This document shows positions 12,044 through 23,429 of a stretch of 64,000 nucleotides of DNA, in pieces (the first letter of the stretch is position 1; the number at the start of each line of letters is the position of its first letter). The position numbers were made by a program, and so were the translations under genes. The stretch comes from Dipteris shenzhenensis (taxonomy: Eukaryota; Polypodiophyta; Polypodiopsida; Gleicheniales), in NCBI GenBank assembly GCA_047967505.1, contig CM106540.1. One strand, 5' to 3'. Under the pieces are notes generated by a model that was given only the letters and a program-made list of their open reading frames with translations, was not told the DNA's origin and searched no databases.

Positions 12044-12413
12044 TTTAAAAAAGATAAAATTTATATTTTATCTTTTTTAAACTCACACCCCTTTCTCTCT
12101 CTCTCCCCCCCTTCTCTCCCCCCCCCTTCTCTCTCTCTCCCCCCCCTTCTCTCTCGCTGCCGCCCCCATCCTCCCACCCCACCTCCCCCATTCTCACTCC
12201 CACGCCCACGCCCATTCTTTCACCTTCCCCATTCCCACTCCCTCTCCCACTCCCATCCTCCCACCCCTTTCTCTCTCTCTCACCCCCCTTCTCTCCCCCC
12301 CCCCTTCTCTCTCGCTGCCGCGGCAGCGGCCCCTCCCCTTCTCTCTCTCTCCCTCCCCCTTCTCTCTCTCTCCCTCCCCCTTCTCATTTTAAAAAAGATA
12401 AAATTTATATTTT
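12044..12413. repeat. CT-rich insert flanked by 26-bp direct repeats
   Basis: A CT-rich tract (12083-12387) is bordered by the same 26-bp AT-rich sequence at 12044-12069 and 12388-12413 (TTTAAAAAAGATAAAATTTA...). The left copy also forms a palindrome with 21-bp arms (TGAGTTTAAAAAAGATAAAAT and its complement). Within the tract, 12163-12267 is identical to 16243-16347 (105 bp), while its outer parts resemble the 13.4-15.9 kb satellite. Confidence 0.75.
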
Positions 12414-13001
12414 CAAAAACTAATTTACTTACAACTCTTAAGAATTGAACATTCACATTAATAAGAAGTTAAAATCTTAATAAATTTGAATTTAAATAAT
12501 AAAAACTATAAAATAGTTTAACTTAAAGTTTATGAAAAAATAACGTAAAATAAAGAAAATAAGACTTAAAATTAAAAATTTAATATTTACCTAGAAGAAT
12601 ATATTAATTCTCCCTAAAAAGAAATAAATTAAAGTAATAAAAACGAATGTAAGTTAAACTACTTTTAAAATTTTAATTTAAAATGTAATAAAATTAAAAT
12701 TATAATTTTTATATTCCAAAACAAAATGCATTATAGTCTAAATTAAACTAGTAAATTGAAAATGAAAGTGAAACTCATTTTAAATTCAAAAACAAAGAAA
12801 AATTTAAAATTCAAGTTTCTACAAGTTTTGCTTTTAGCATACATTTGTCTTTTCACATCCACGCGTTTGTCTTTTGAAACACAAGGTTGTCTTTTATCAC
12901 AATTTTCAAGTTTTCACACGTTTATCTTTTCAAACACAAGGATTCATAGTTTAAAAAAAGGCGGGAAATTTGAAATTCTAGTTTCCACACGTTTCTCTTT
13001 T

Positions 13002-13439
13002 CAAACACCAAGGTTTATAGTTTTGTTTGTTTAAGTTTCGACTAAATCACACACCAATCTCCTCTAATATGCCTCATTGATCGTAGCTCCCAAATTCTTC
13101 CATCAAAACATCTCTCCTTTATCTCTTCTTGATCGTCGCCCACTCATTTTTTCTCCTCATTGGTAAGATTTTCTATCTCGATCGTACTTTCTCTTGTGCC
13201 CTTCCTCTCTAAATTTTCATCAAACACCAAAGTTTATAGTTTTGTTTGTTTAAGTTTCGACTAAATCACACACCAATCTCCTCTCATATGCCTCATTGAT
13301 CGTAGCTCCCAAATTCTTCCATCAAAACATCTCTCCTTTATCTTTTCTCGATCGTCGCCCACTCATTTCTCCTCTTCATTGGTAAGATTTTCTATCTTGA
13401 TCGTACTTTCTCTTGTGTTCCTCTCTAAATTTTCATTTA
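13002..13439 (+). repeat. 219-bp tandem duplication with splice-donor-like sites
   Basis: Two near-identical units (13002-13220 and 13221-13439) begin CAAACACCAA and contain ACTAAATCACACACCAATCT and CTCATTGGTAAGATTTTC. The GGTAAGATTT sequence looks like a plus-strand splice donor after a pyrimidine-rich leader. They lie upstream of the gene A copy 1 start, whose first coding segment follows an acceptor-like site, so they could be duplicated 5' leader exons. This is inference. Confidence 0.55.
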
Positions 13440-15905
13440 TCGTCCATCTCTCTCACTCTTCTCTCTCTCTCTCTTTCCTCTCCGCTCTAGTCTACGTTTC
13501 GTCTCATCTTAGTCTACTCTCTCCCCTCCTCTTCATTTCCCCTCTCTCTCTCTCTCTCCCACTCTCTCCTCACCTTTTCCCTCTCTCTCACTTGCGCTCC
13601 CCACTCTCTCTCTCTCACTTGCCGCGGCCTCCCCCCTCTCTCTCTCTCCCCTCCCCTCTCTCTCTCTCCCCCCCTCCCTCTCTTTCGCTGCCTCGGTAGC
13701 AGCCCCCCCCTCTCTCTCTCTCCCCCCTCTCTCTCGTTGTGCCTCCCCCCCCTTCTCTCTCTCTCCCCCCCTTCTCTCTCGCTGCCGCGACAGCGGCCCC
13801 CCCTCTCTCTCTCTCTCCCTCCCCCTCTCTCTTGCTGCTGTGCCCCCCCTTCTCTCTCCCCCCCTCCTCTCTCGCTGCCGCGGCAGCGGCCCCCCCTCCC
13901 CTTCTCTCTCTACCGCCCCCCTCCTCTCCCACCCCCTTCTCTCTCTCTCCCCCCCTTCTCTCTCGCTGCTGCGGCAGCGGCCCCCCCCTCACTCTCTCTC
14001 CCTCCCCCTCTCTCTCGCTGCCGCGCCCCCTCCTCTCTCTCTCCCCCCTCCCCCCCTTCTCTCTCTCTCCCCCCCTTCTCTCTCTCTCCCCCCCCTTCTC
14101 TCTCGCTGCCGCGACAGCGGCCCCCCCTTCTCTCTCTCTCCCTCCCCCTCTCTCTCGCTGCCGTGCCCCCCCTCTCTCTCTCCCCCCCTCCTCTCTCGCT
14201 GCCGTGGCAGCGGCCCCCCCTCTCTCTCTCCTCTCCCCTCCCCTCCCTCCCTCTCCCCCCCCTCCCTCTCCCCCCCTCTCTCTGCTGCTGTGGCAGCGGC
14301 CTCCCCCCCTGTCTCTCTCTCCTCCCCCCTTTCTCTCCCCCCCTCCTCTCTCGCTGCCGCGGCAGCAGCCCCCCCCTCCTCTCTCTCTCTCCCTCCCCCT
14401 CTCTCTCGCTGCTGCATCCCCCCTTCTCTCTCTCCCCCCCTCTCTCGCTGTCGTGGTATCGGCCCCCCCCTCTCTCTCTCCCCTCCCCTCCCCTCCCTCT
14501 CCCCCCTCTCTCTCTCTCCCCCCCTCTCTCTCGTTGCCCCCCCTTCTCTCTCTCCCCCCCCTCCCCTCTCGCTGTCGTGGCAACGGCCCCCCCTCTCTCT
14601 CTCTCCCTCCCCTCTCCCCCCCTCTCTCTCTCCCTCCCCTCTCTCTCGCTGCCGTGCCCCCCCTTCTCTCTCTTCCCCCCCTCCTCTCTTGCTGCCGTGG
14701 TAGCGCCCCCCCTCTCTCTCTCCCCTCCCCTCCCCTCCCTCTCCCCCCTCTCTCTCTCTCCCCCCCTCTCTCTCGCTACCCCCCCTTCTCTCTCTCCCCC
14801 CCCTCCTCTCTTGCTGCCGTGGCAGCGCCCCCCCTCTCTCTCTCTCCCTCCCCTCTCTCTCACTGCCCCCCCTTCTCTCTCTCCCCCCCTCCTCTCTCGC
14901 TGTCGCGGCAGCGGCTCCCCCTCTCTCTCTCTCCCTCCCCTCTCTCTCGTGCCCCCCCTCCTCTCTCGCTGCCGCGGCAGCCCCCCCTCCTCTCTCTCCC
15001 CCCCCTTTCCTCTCTCGCTACCGCAGCAGCCCCCCCTCCTCTCTCTCCCCCCTCCCCCCCCTCCCTCTGCCCCCCTCTCTCCGCTGCAATGGCAGCGGCC
15101 TCCCCCCCCTCTCTCTCTCTCCTCCCCCCTCTCTCTCTCTCCCCCCCCTCTCTCGCGTTGCCGCGCCTCCCCCTTCTCTCTCTCCCCCCCCTCTCCTCTC
15201 TCGCTGCCGCGGTAGTGGCCCCCCCTTCTCTCTCTCTCCCCTCCCTCCTCTCTCGCTGCTGCCGCAGCTGCCCCCCCCTCTCTCTCTCTCCCTCCCCCTC
15301 TCTCTCGCTGCCGCGGCCCCTCCCCTTCTCTCTCCGCCCCCTCCTCTCTCGCTGCCGCGGCAGCGGCCCCCCTCGCTCTCTCTCCTCCCCTCCCCTCCCT
15401 CTTTCCCCCCTCTCTCCGCTGCCATGGCAGCGGCCTCCCTCCCCTTTCTCTTGCTGCCCCCCCTTCTCTCTCTCCCCCCTCCTCGTCTCTCGCTGTGCTG
15501 TGGCCCCCCCTCTCTCTCTCTCCCTCCCCCTCTCTCTCGTTGCCGCGCCCCCCCTTCTCTCTCTCCCCCTCCCTCCTCTCTCGCTGCCGCCTCTCTCTCT
15601 CCCCTCCCCTCCCCTCCCTGCCCCCCCTCCCCTCCCTCTCCCCCCTCTCTCCATTGTTGCAGCAGCGGCCTCCCCCCCCCTCTCTCTGTCCCCCCCCTCG
15701 CGGCTTCCCCCCTCTCTCCCCTCTCTTCCCCCCCCTCCCCCTTCTCTCCCCCCTCCCTTTCTCTCCCCTCTCTTCCCCCCCCCTCTCTCCTCTCTCTCCC
15801 TCTCTCTTTCTCTCTCTCTCTTTTGCTGCCGAGGCAGCAAGACTCTCTCTCTTATAATCTCTCTCTAAAAATCTTTCCTTTACTTTTCTCTCTCTAAGTT
15901 CTCTC
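13440..15905. repeat. CT-rich satellite with GCTGCCGCGGCAGC palindromes
   Basis: About 2.4 kb of CTCTCTCTCCCCCCC blocks interrupted at irregular intervals by GC-rich islands, most commonly the palindrome GCTGCCGCGGCAGC and its variants with one or two changes. All frames are open for long distances only because CT-only sequence cannot make stop codons, so the long frames here are artefacts. Purine/pyrimidine asymmetry suggests triplex-forming potential. Confidence 0.85.
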
Positions 15906-16129
15906 TCTATAATAAAATTTCAAAGAATACAAATTTTAAAAAAAGTACCTAGAAAAAAGTTGAAATCTATGCTTGTGCTTGCTTTTGCTCTTCCTCCTCT
16001 TTTTGCTTCTCCTCTTGCTCTTCCTTGTTGAAATGAGAGAAACAATGAGAGAAGGAGAGTATATATAAGAAAAACTAGGGTTTTAAGTGCTTCTCTCTCA
16101 TTGGTTCTTCTATAACATTATCTCCTCTC

Positions 16130-17125
16130 CCATTGGCCTCTCTATTAGATTATCTTCTCTCTCTCTCCCACCCACTCCCATCCTCCCACCCCATTCCCAC
16201 TCCCACCCCCATCCTCCCACCCCATTCCCACTCCCACTCCCACCCCCATCCTCCCACCCCACCTCCCCCATTCTCACTCCCACGCCCACGCCCATTCTTT
16301 CACCTTCCCCATTCCCACTCCCTCTCCCACTCCCATCCTCCCACCCCACCCCTCCTCCCACCCTCACCCCACCCCCACCTCCCCCATTCCCACTCCCACT
16401 CCCACTCCCATTCTCCCACCCACTCCCATCCTCCCACCTCCACCTCTCACTCCCACTCCCATCCTCCCACCCCCACCCCTCCCCCCCCATTCCCACTCCC
16501 ATTCCCACTCCCACTCCCATTCTCCCACCCTTATCCTCCCACCTCACCCCTCCCACTCCCATCGTCCCACTCCCTCTCCCACTCCCACTCCCATTTTCCC
16601 ACCCCCCCACCTCCCCCATTCCCACTCCCACTCCCATTTTCCCACCCCCCCACCTCCCCCATTCCCACTCCCTCCCCCATCCTCCCACCCCACCCCTCCC
16701 ACTTCCACCCCCATCTCCCCCATTCCCACTCCCATCCTCCTACCTCACCCCTCCCACTTCCACCCCCACCTCCTCCATTCCCACTCCCTCTCCCACTCCC
16801 ATCCTCCCACTCCCACTCCCCACCCCTCCCACTCCCACTCCCATCCTCCCACCCTCACCCCAGCCCCACCTCCCCCATTCCCACTCCCTCTCCCACTCCC
16901 ACTCCCATTCTCCCACCCCCACCCCCACCCCCATCCCCACCCCCACCTCCCCCATTCCCACTCCCTCTCCCACTCCCACTCCCATCCTCCCACCCCCACC
17001 CCCACCCCCACCGCCCCCATTCCCACTCCCTCTCCCACTCTCCCTTTCTCCCACTACCACCCTCCCACACTCCCTTTCTCCACTTTCCCACTCTCCCTTT
17101 CTCCACTACCACCCTCCCAACTATC
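16130..17125. repeat. CCCACTCCCATCCTCCCACCC satellite
   Basis: About 1 kb of C-rich degenerate tandem repeats built from CCCACTCCCA, CCTCCCACCCC and CCCCATT words, distinct from the CTCTCT satellite to its left. One strand is almost free of G, so the opposite strand has many G runs. Open frames across it are low-complexity artefacts. Confidence 0.85.
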
Positions 17126-17204
17126 AATTCCACTATTACTTATGAATTCTAATTAAAACTATTACTTAAATAAATGATATTACTTGAAAACACTCATAGG
17201 ATTT

Positions 17205-18110
17205 AAGGTTTAGGATTTCGTGGTTTGGGTTTAGGATTTGGGGTTTGGTGAGTTAGGGTTTAGGGTTTAAGGTTTAGGGTTTGTGAGTTAGGAATTAGGG
17301 TTTGTGAGTTAGGGTTAGGGTTTAGGGTTTAGGGTTTAAGATTTGGGAGTTAGGGTTTAGGGTTCAAGGTTTGAGGGTTAGGGTTTGGGGGTTAGGGTTT
17401 AGAGTTTGGTGGTTTCGAGTTTAGGGTTTGGGGGTTAGGGTTTAGGATTTAGGGTTTAGGGTTTAGGGTTTGGGGGTTAGGGTTTAGGGTTTAGGGTTTG
17501 GGGGTTGGGGTTTAGGGTTTGGGAGTTAGAGTTTAAGGTTTAGGGTTTAGGGTTTAGGGTTAGGGTTTAGGGTTTAGGGTTTGGGAGTTAGGGTTTAGGG
17601 TTTGGGGGTGGTTTAGAGTTTAGGGTTTAGGGGTTAGGGTTAAGGGTTTAGGGTTTAGGGTTTAGGGTTTAGGAGTTAGGGTTTAGAGTTTAGGGTTTGG
17701 AGGTTAGGGTTAAGGGTTTAGGGTTTAGGGTTTAGAGTTAGGGTTTAGGGTTTGGGAGTTAGGGTTTAGGGTTTGGGGGTTAGGGTTTAGGGTTTAGGGT
17801 TTAGGGGTTAGGGTTAAGGGTTTAGGGTTTAGAGTTTAGGGTTTAGGGTTTAGGGTTTGGCAGTTAGGGTTTAGGGTTTGGGAGTTAGGGTTTAGGGTTT
17901 AGGGTTTGGGGTTTAGGGTTTGGGAGTTAGGGTTTAGGGTTTGGGGGTTAGGGTTTAGGGTTTAGGGTTTAGGGGTTAGGGTTTAGGGTTTAGGGCTTGG
18001 GAGTTAGGGTTTAGGGTTTAGGGTTTAGGGTTTAGGGTTGTTATTGGTTAGGGTTGAGGGTTTAGGGTTTAGGGTTGTTTTGGTTTAGGGTTTAGGGTTT
18101 AGGGTTGTTA
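17205..18110 (+). repeat. Interstitial telomere-like array (TTTAGGG)n
   Basis: About 0.9 kb of degenerate plant telomere repeat, mainly TTTAGGG with GGGGTTAGGG and GGGAGTTAGGG variants, all in one orientation. It ends about 80 bp before the gene A copy 1 start. Sequence continues on both sides, so it is not a chromosome end. Confidence 0.9.
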
Positions 18111-18190
18111 TTGGTTAGTGTCTAATTAAATTTCCAAACAAGTTCTAGATTTTTAAATCATTAATAAAGTAGATTATTGAGAAGAGACTA

Positions 18191-21100
18191 ATGTTCTTTA
18201 TAATGGTTGTTACAGCTTGTTTGCAAAGGAAACTCACAAAGGAGTTGGCTACAAAATTTATTCCAGGGATGGAGGTGATTTTATGTTGCAAAAGAGAAGT
18301 AGTTGCATTTGCTACAATCCATGAAAGTGATCCAAATTCTATTTGTCACTTTAGAAGACTTGGCGAAGATAAGGTGGCGGTTATCGTATCAAGGATTCTT
18401 AGTGCACATGTTGAGCTAAAGCATAAGTGTGGGGATATGGAAATCCTTGGAGATGTTATGCCCTATAATACTTCCAACAAAGCATTTATTGCATGGGACA
18501 GAGATGAGACTTATCCAACACATGTCATCAGGAATACAAAGTGCATATCTTTGGATTTTAGAGTGGGAGATATTTTACAAATGTTATCATTTACAAATAA
18601 GAATGTAGCAGAAGGTCAAGTCTTGGGATTTGAACAAGTTGAACACTGGACATTTGCGCAGATGAGAATTCAAAAAGTTACTGATGATGATATGGATGAT
18701 AACTCAATGTCATTGGATGGTCCCTACTATGAGGTAGGTAAGGATTTGAGATGGAGCATGCAATTTTTAAAGATTGGAAAGACTCGGCATGTGGTTTTTA
18801 ATGATAAACATAATGTATACTACAACATCAAAGAATTGAAAGAATATGCCAATGTACCAAGCTCTATTCCTTCAGAGATGGATGATTCCAATGCACTCAA
18901 CTATAGCACTGACGTCTTATTAGAAGTCGATGAGTTCATTGGTACCGAGAAAGAAAAATATTTCACAAGTGATGCCTTATCCGGGGTGGATGAGTTCATG
19001 CACATTGAGAACTTGGGCAAAGATGTCAAAAGTGTTATATTTTCAGGCATGGATGGCTTCATGGATACTGATAAAGTTCTTGGAGTCAAAGCAGGTAACT
19101 ATGGAATTATGGAAATCATGCACGATAGTATAATGAGTGATGTTCTCTCTGGAGTAGAGGAGTTTCAAGACTATGGAGTTATGAAATCCATAGAAAGTGC
19201 ATCAATGAGTGATGTTCTCTCAGGAATAGATGAGTTTGAAGATCATTCTAGACACTCTATCACCACTGACTATGGAGTTATGAAATCCATAGAAAGTGCA
19301 TCAATGAGTGATGTTCTCTCAGGAATAGATGAGTTTGAAGATCATTCGGGACACTCTAATGCCATTGTGACAAGTGGTTCTACGATTGTATCAAAAGTAG
19401 GGATGAGATCAACAAAGGACTATTCGGTGTTTGACTTTGATTGTGAACTTGTAAATGTTACAAATGGTTTGACGAATGTATCAAAAGCAAGGATGACATC
19501 AACAAAGGAATATTCACTATTTGACTGTCAGAGTGATAAGATCAAGGATGCAACATCTCATGAAAACAACGTGACAAATAAATCTTATAAGGAGAACTAC
19601 ACAAATCCAAATAAGAATGTACAGAAGGTCCCAAAACGGACATACAGATGCATGAAAAGACAACGAGTGCAGGCAGATCCAGAAAAGCAACCAAAGAGAA
19701 TAAGAGTAATGAATGAAGATGTTATGCTAAAATCAATGCGATCTACATGCTGTAAGCATACATGTATGCGATCCATTAACTTACATGACATCAAGGGTTG
19801 TAGAGAACATGTCTGGCAAAGGAAAGGAAGCAGAAGAAATGAATACCTACTCACAAGATTGTCTTGCTTTCTTGTAAATGATAAGAGAAGGCGAAGTTCA
19901 GGACATCAAATAAGGCCTCTTATAAATGGAAAAAGTATATGCAATAATGCATATCACATTATTACAGGATTATCACATGGCACATATTGGAATTTGGCTA
20001 ATAAAGCAAAGTATGGAGTTAAATTTAACATTCATGGAAACATAGGAAGGCCCAAAACAAGAGCCTCAACGGTTGCGGCAACAGCAATTTTGAAAGATTA
20101 CATTTATGAAAATGCTTTACCGCAACCCCACCTATCAAAAATGCATCTTCCGATAGGTTTGACAAAAAAAGAAGTATTTAACTCTATTGGAGAAACACAG
20201 AAGCAAAGAGGGCATGCACCGGCATCTTTTCATACTTTGTATACTCTTTGGAAAAAAAGCTTTGGACATGTTAAAATCCCAAAGAGGCAAAAAATGTCAA
20301 AGTGCAATGACTTTGATGATTTAAAGCGAGCACTTGAGAGTGCAACATCTCCAGAATAAAAAGAAGCTTACAAAAGAAAGAGAGAATTTCATCATGGACT
20401 TGTTCGACATTCTAGAATAAAATATGCATTTTGGAAGGAGCAAGCTATTTCTCACCCAAATGAGTACATGTGCATTATTGTAGATGGTATGGATCAAAAT
20501 ACAACAACATTACCTCGATTCGTTAACACTCCACCTAAGCTACAAGGCAAATACTTTTTAAAGACACATCTATGTGGAGTGTTAGTGCATGGATTTAAGT
20601 TTTTTGCAGACATATGGATTGATTCCTTGCATCTACACGATAGCAATCAAGTTGTAACATCCGTTATGAAGGCAATTCACAATGTACATGTAGAAAAAGG
20701 TTGCCTACCAGCAACTTTGAGAGTACAAGCAGACAATTGCGGACAAGAGAATAAGAATGTACTCTTCTTTGCATTTTGCTCAATGCTAATTGCTCATAGA
20801 ATCTTCAATGAGATTGAAGTTGGGTTTTTGTTGGTTGGGCACACACATGAGGATATCGATAAGGTATTTAGCACAGTTTCAAGAGAACTAAAACACAAGG
20901 ACATGGAGACAATGGATGACTTGATAAGAAAATGTGGGAGGCAAGTTGGTGGCCGTAAGGAAGGAACAATATGCTCAATGGTTGAGAGGATGTATGATTG
21001 GAAGAGCTTTATTCTACCTTTCATACAAAAAGGTGGTGATGCCCTGATTGGTCATAGCGCTCCACACTATTTTCGATTTTTCTTAAAGGATGAAAAACCA

Positions 21101-21952
21101 GTGATGCAATGGCAACACTATTCTCTTGATACAAAATGGGAACCTGAAGAACCTTACTCTCTCTTAACTTCAATCTCGAGCAAAGAAATGCATCCAACAT
21201 GGGCTCCTGTAAAAGAATTCAGCGAGAAATCCAAAGGTGAAATAGAAGGCTTAAAAGCTTTTATTGCATACAAAGAGGAAATGCTCCGAAGATTTCCTGA
21301 TTGGAAGCCCTCTTGGAAGGAACACACTACTGTTGTAATTAGCAAGACCTACCAATTGATAAAGGACCTTGCAAAAATGCGAGAAGATGATATTAAGGCA
21401 GAACGGCCTTTATTTTGGCCAAATGTTGGTAATGACTTGCGTCCAGCATGTGGTCTCTTTGAAAATGAGTTTGAATCGTTGCTCCCACGTCCATATTGTG
21501 GATCCAAGAAGAGAGAGTTTATGCCACAAATAGACATAGATGTCCATTGTTTTGTTGCAGTTCGACCATCGGATGATGAACATGAGAACGTGAAGTTTTG
21601 GGCTGCGAAAGGAGTCGACGTGAGCATGGATGACCGGGGGAGAGCTACAACATTTACAGCAGTATGGTATGAGCCAAGGGGCAGGAAGGAGAACCAAGAT
21701 AACAGTACATTGTATAGTAGTTGTTTGAAAAAGGAATGGGTCCCAAACCATGAAGCAATTTCAAGACTTTCCACAGAGACAATCATAGTATCCTGGAAAT
21801 CAAGGTCAAAGAAAACAAAGAAGCACATGGGGTATGATGTAGAAGACAAAATAAAATTACCGCAACCAATTATTACGGACATTACAGAGTTCACAAAGAT
21901 GCTCGCCCGGGAGGAAGTAGAAGGAGATAGCGCAAATGAAGAATGCCCATGA
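18191..21952 (+). pseudogene. A/B element gene A, copy 1 (DDE-like transposase)
   Basis: One frame of 1253 codons with a single in-frame TAA (20357-20359). Residues about 26-107 and 119-195 are two tandem modules resembling the TNP1/En-Spm transposase domain (VVAFATIHESDP ... IAWDRDE; VAEGQVLG). Residues about 235-405 hold six copies of a [ST]DxLSG[IV]DEF motif. A basic stretch and a Cys cluster (CCKHTC from about residue 520, then C..EHVW) precede the DDE-like core: D765/D768 in IVDGMDQN, D848 in QADNCGQENKN, and E887/D888/D890 in GHTHEDID. This layout resembles uncharacterised eukaryotic proteins carrying DUF7869-type domains, as I recall them. An acceptor-like TTACAG ends at 18215, so the true start may be in an upstream exon. 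Transposase function is inferred, but the gene lies in an element with terminal repeats (copy 3). Confidence 0.75.
19131..19350 (+). repeat. 99-bp coding duplication in gene A copy 1
   Basis: A unit encoding VMKSIESASMSDVLSGIDEF is present twice with almost no change (about 19173-19245 and 19272-19344), next to more diverged copies of the DVLSGVDEF motif. The near identity shows recent in-frame expansion. Confidence 0.8.
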
Positions 21953-22680
21953 TAACACCATTCAAATATTGAGAAAGAGTGAAGGTGGTGGTGGTTGTCA
22001 GATGAGAGTGAATGAAGATGGCACCCAAGCGACAAGTGACGACAGAAAGGACATTCTGAACAAGCAAATGTTTGGATCACTCATTTCTGTGATCATGATA
22101 GAAAAGGACATTAAAACAAGCAAATGTTTGGATTGCCCATTTGTACTAAACTCATTGTAAAGGAAAAATTAAATTATTGAAAAGGCCACAGGAGATCCTT
22201 TGTACAAAGACTCATCCAGAGCAATATTTGTTGTAAAACTTATGACATGATAATGTAAAATTGCAAGCATAGCTATTGCTATTTTTTGGAGTACAAAAGA
22301 GGCTTCCATCATGTCTCATGTGTTTATAAACCTTTTAATTTCTTGAATATTCAAGAGTGTTATAGTTTTCTGCATTGAAAGTAAAAAGAGTCTTACAGGT
22401 CTCTTATGTATACATTTTTAAAATGTTGTGAATCCTCAATAGCATGGTTTTTCATGGATTTAAACTAATAACTCGGATTTTTTATTTTAAGAATATGATT
22501 CTTATAAACAAGAAATACAAATTTAGGATTTAATAGTAGTTTTTACATTATTTGTACAACATTGTAGAGAGATATTTTGAAATGTCTTATGTGAAAATGA
22601 TAGTGCCAGAAAGTAAACTTTTGATTCTCGAATGACAGTTTCATAAAGTAAACTTTTCAGTTGGGAAGGATTTTAAGGAA

Positions 22681-22731
22681 TAGTCCAAAAGTAGACAGAT
22701 GAGTCCAAAATTAATGAAATAAGTGTTTACA
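22681..22731 (+). repeat. Probable right terminus of A/B copy 1
   Basis: Reading inward on the minus strand from 22729 the sequence is TAAACACTTATTTCATTAAT followed by TTTGGACT, a diverged form of the copy 3 terminus TAACACACTATTC...TTTGGACT. A second TTTTGGACT lies 20 bp further in. The next two bases outside are CA, the same dinucleotide duplicated by copy 3. The partner left terminus is not visible and may have been lost with the copia-1 region. Confidence 0.5.
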
Positions 22732-22935
22732 CTAATCCATACATGATGATTCTCAAAACAAACAATCTCCAAATAATGAGTCAAATTAATGCAAGAGCTA
22801 ACCTCATTAAGGCCGAGACACTTGTATCCGACCACCCATACTTTACTTGCAGATTCAAGATTGAGAGACAAGCACGTAGTTTAGACATCCTAGCACCCTT
22901 GTACAATTGTGTTGATTGCAACTCTCACATTTTGA

Positions 22936-23340
22936 CCTCAGACTCTGACATCACATGTACATGGAATGTAGTGCCCCTAAAAATAGAATCCATCATGTCG
23001 ACCATACCCTCGTCATCATCCGGGAGACTATAGTCTTGCTCAAAGTGTGAAGGTATATGCATACCCTCGTCAGCCTCCTCATCCTGTTTTAAGATTTTGT
23101 GTAAATATAAGATCTTGTCTCAAGGTTTCGTACCATAATGGTATCAAATATTAACACATGCAACACCAACAGTAGGTACTGGTTTGGGCTCCTCCCCATA
23201 CATCCGCAAGTGGCGCATGATAATATGATGTTGATGTCGTACTTCTCACTTGCAATGAGTGCAATGACAATATAACCTCTCTGTAAGCCACTTTGTGCTC
23301 TCGGGCATTGGCGTATTCCACTCGTCCCTTCCATCTGCAC
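22936..23340 (-). pseudogene. CACTA TNP2-like N-terminal fragment
   Basis: On the minus strand, one frame near 23340-23250 reads WNTPMPESTKWLTERLYCHC followed by THCK, and a shifted frame gives IIMRHLRMYGEEPKP. This fits the transposase-associated domain of plant CACTA TNP2 proteins (C-P/H-C-x-x-C, then HL, then E). A second piece (about 23090-22936) encodes an acidic segment (DEEADEGMHI ... DDDEGMVDMMDS) typical of the part after that domain. The rest of the transposase is missing. Splicing or frameshift between the pieces is unresolved. Confidence 0.45.
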
Positions 23341-23429
23341 TTATAAAATCATGACATAAGTTGCAAGAAAATATATTAACAGTTATAAAATATCATCTAT
23401 GAGCTTCTTTTTTAACTTTAAACATAAAG

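Noticed and set aside
13615-15897. Very long open frames (up to about 700 codons) on both strands
   Set aside because: The sequence is almost only C and T (or G and A on the other strand), which cannot form stop codons; the translations are S/P/L or R/G/E low complexity.
16087-17152. Long proline/serine-rich frames
   Set aside because: Overlapping frames in the CCCACTCCCA satellite; no start context, domain or splice support.
17205-18110. A true chromosome end
   Set aside because: Unique coding sequence continues on both sides and the array is degenerate; it is interstitial.
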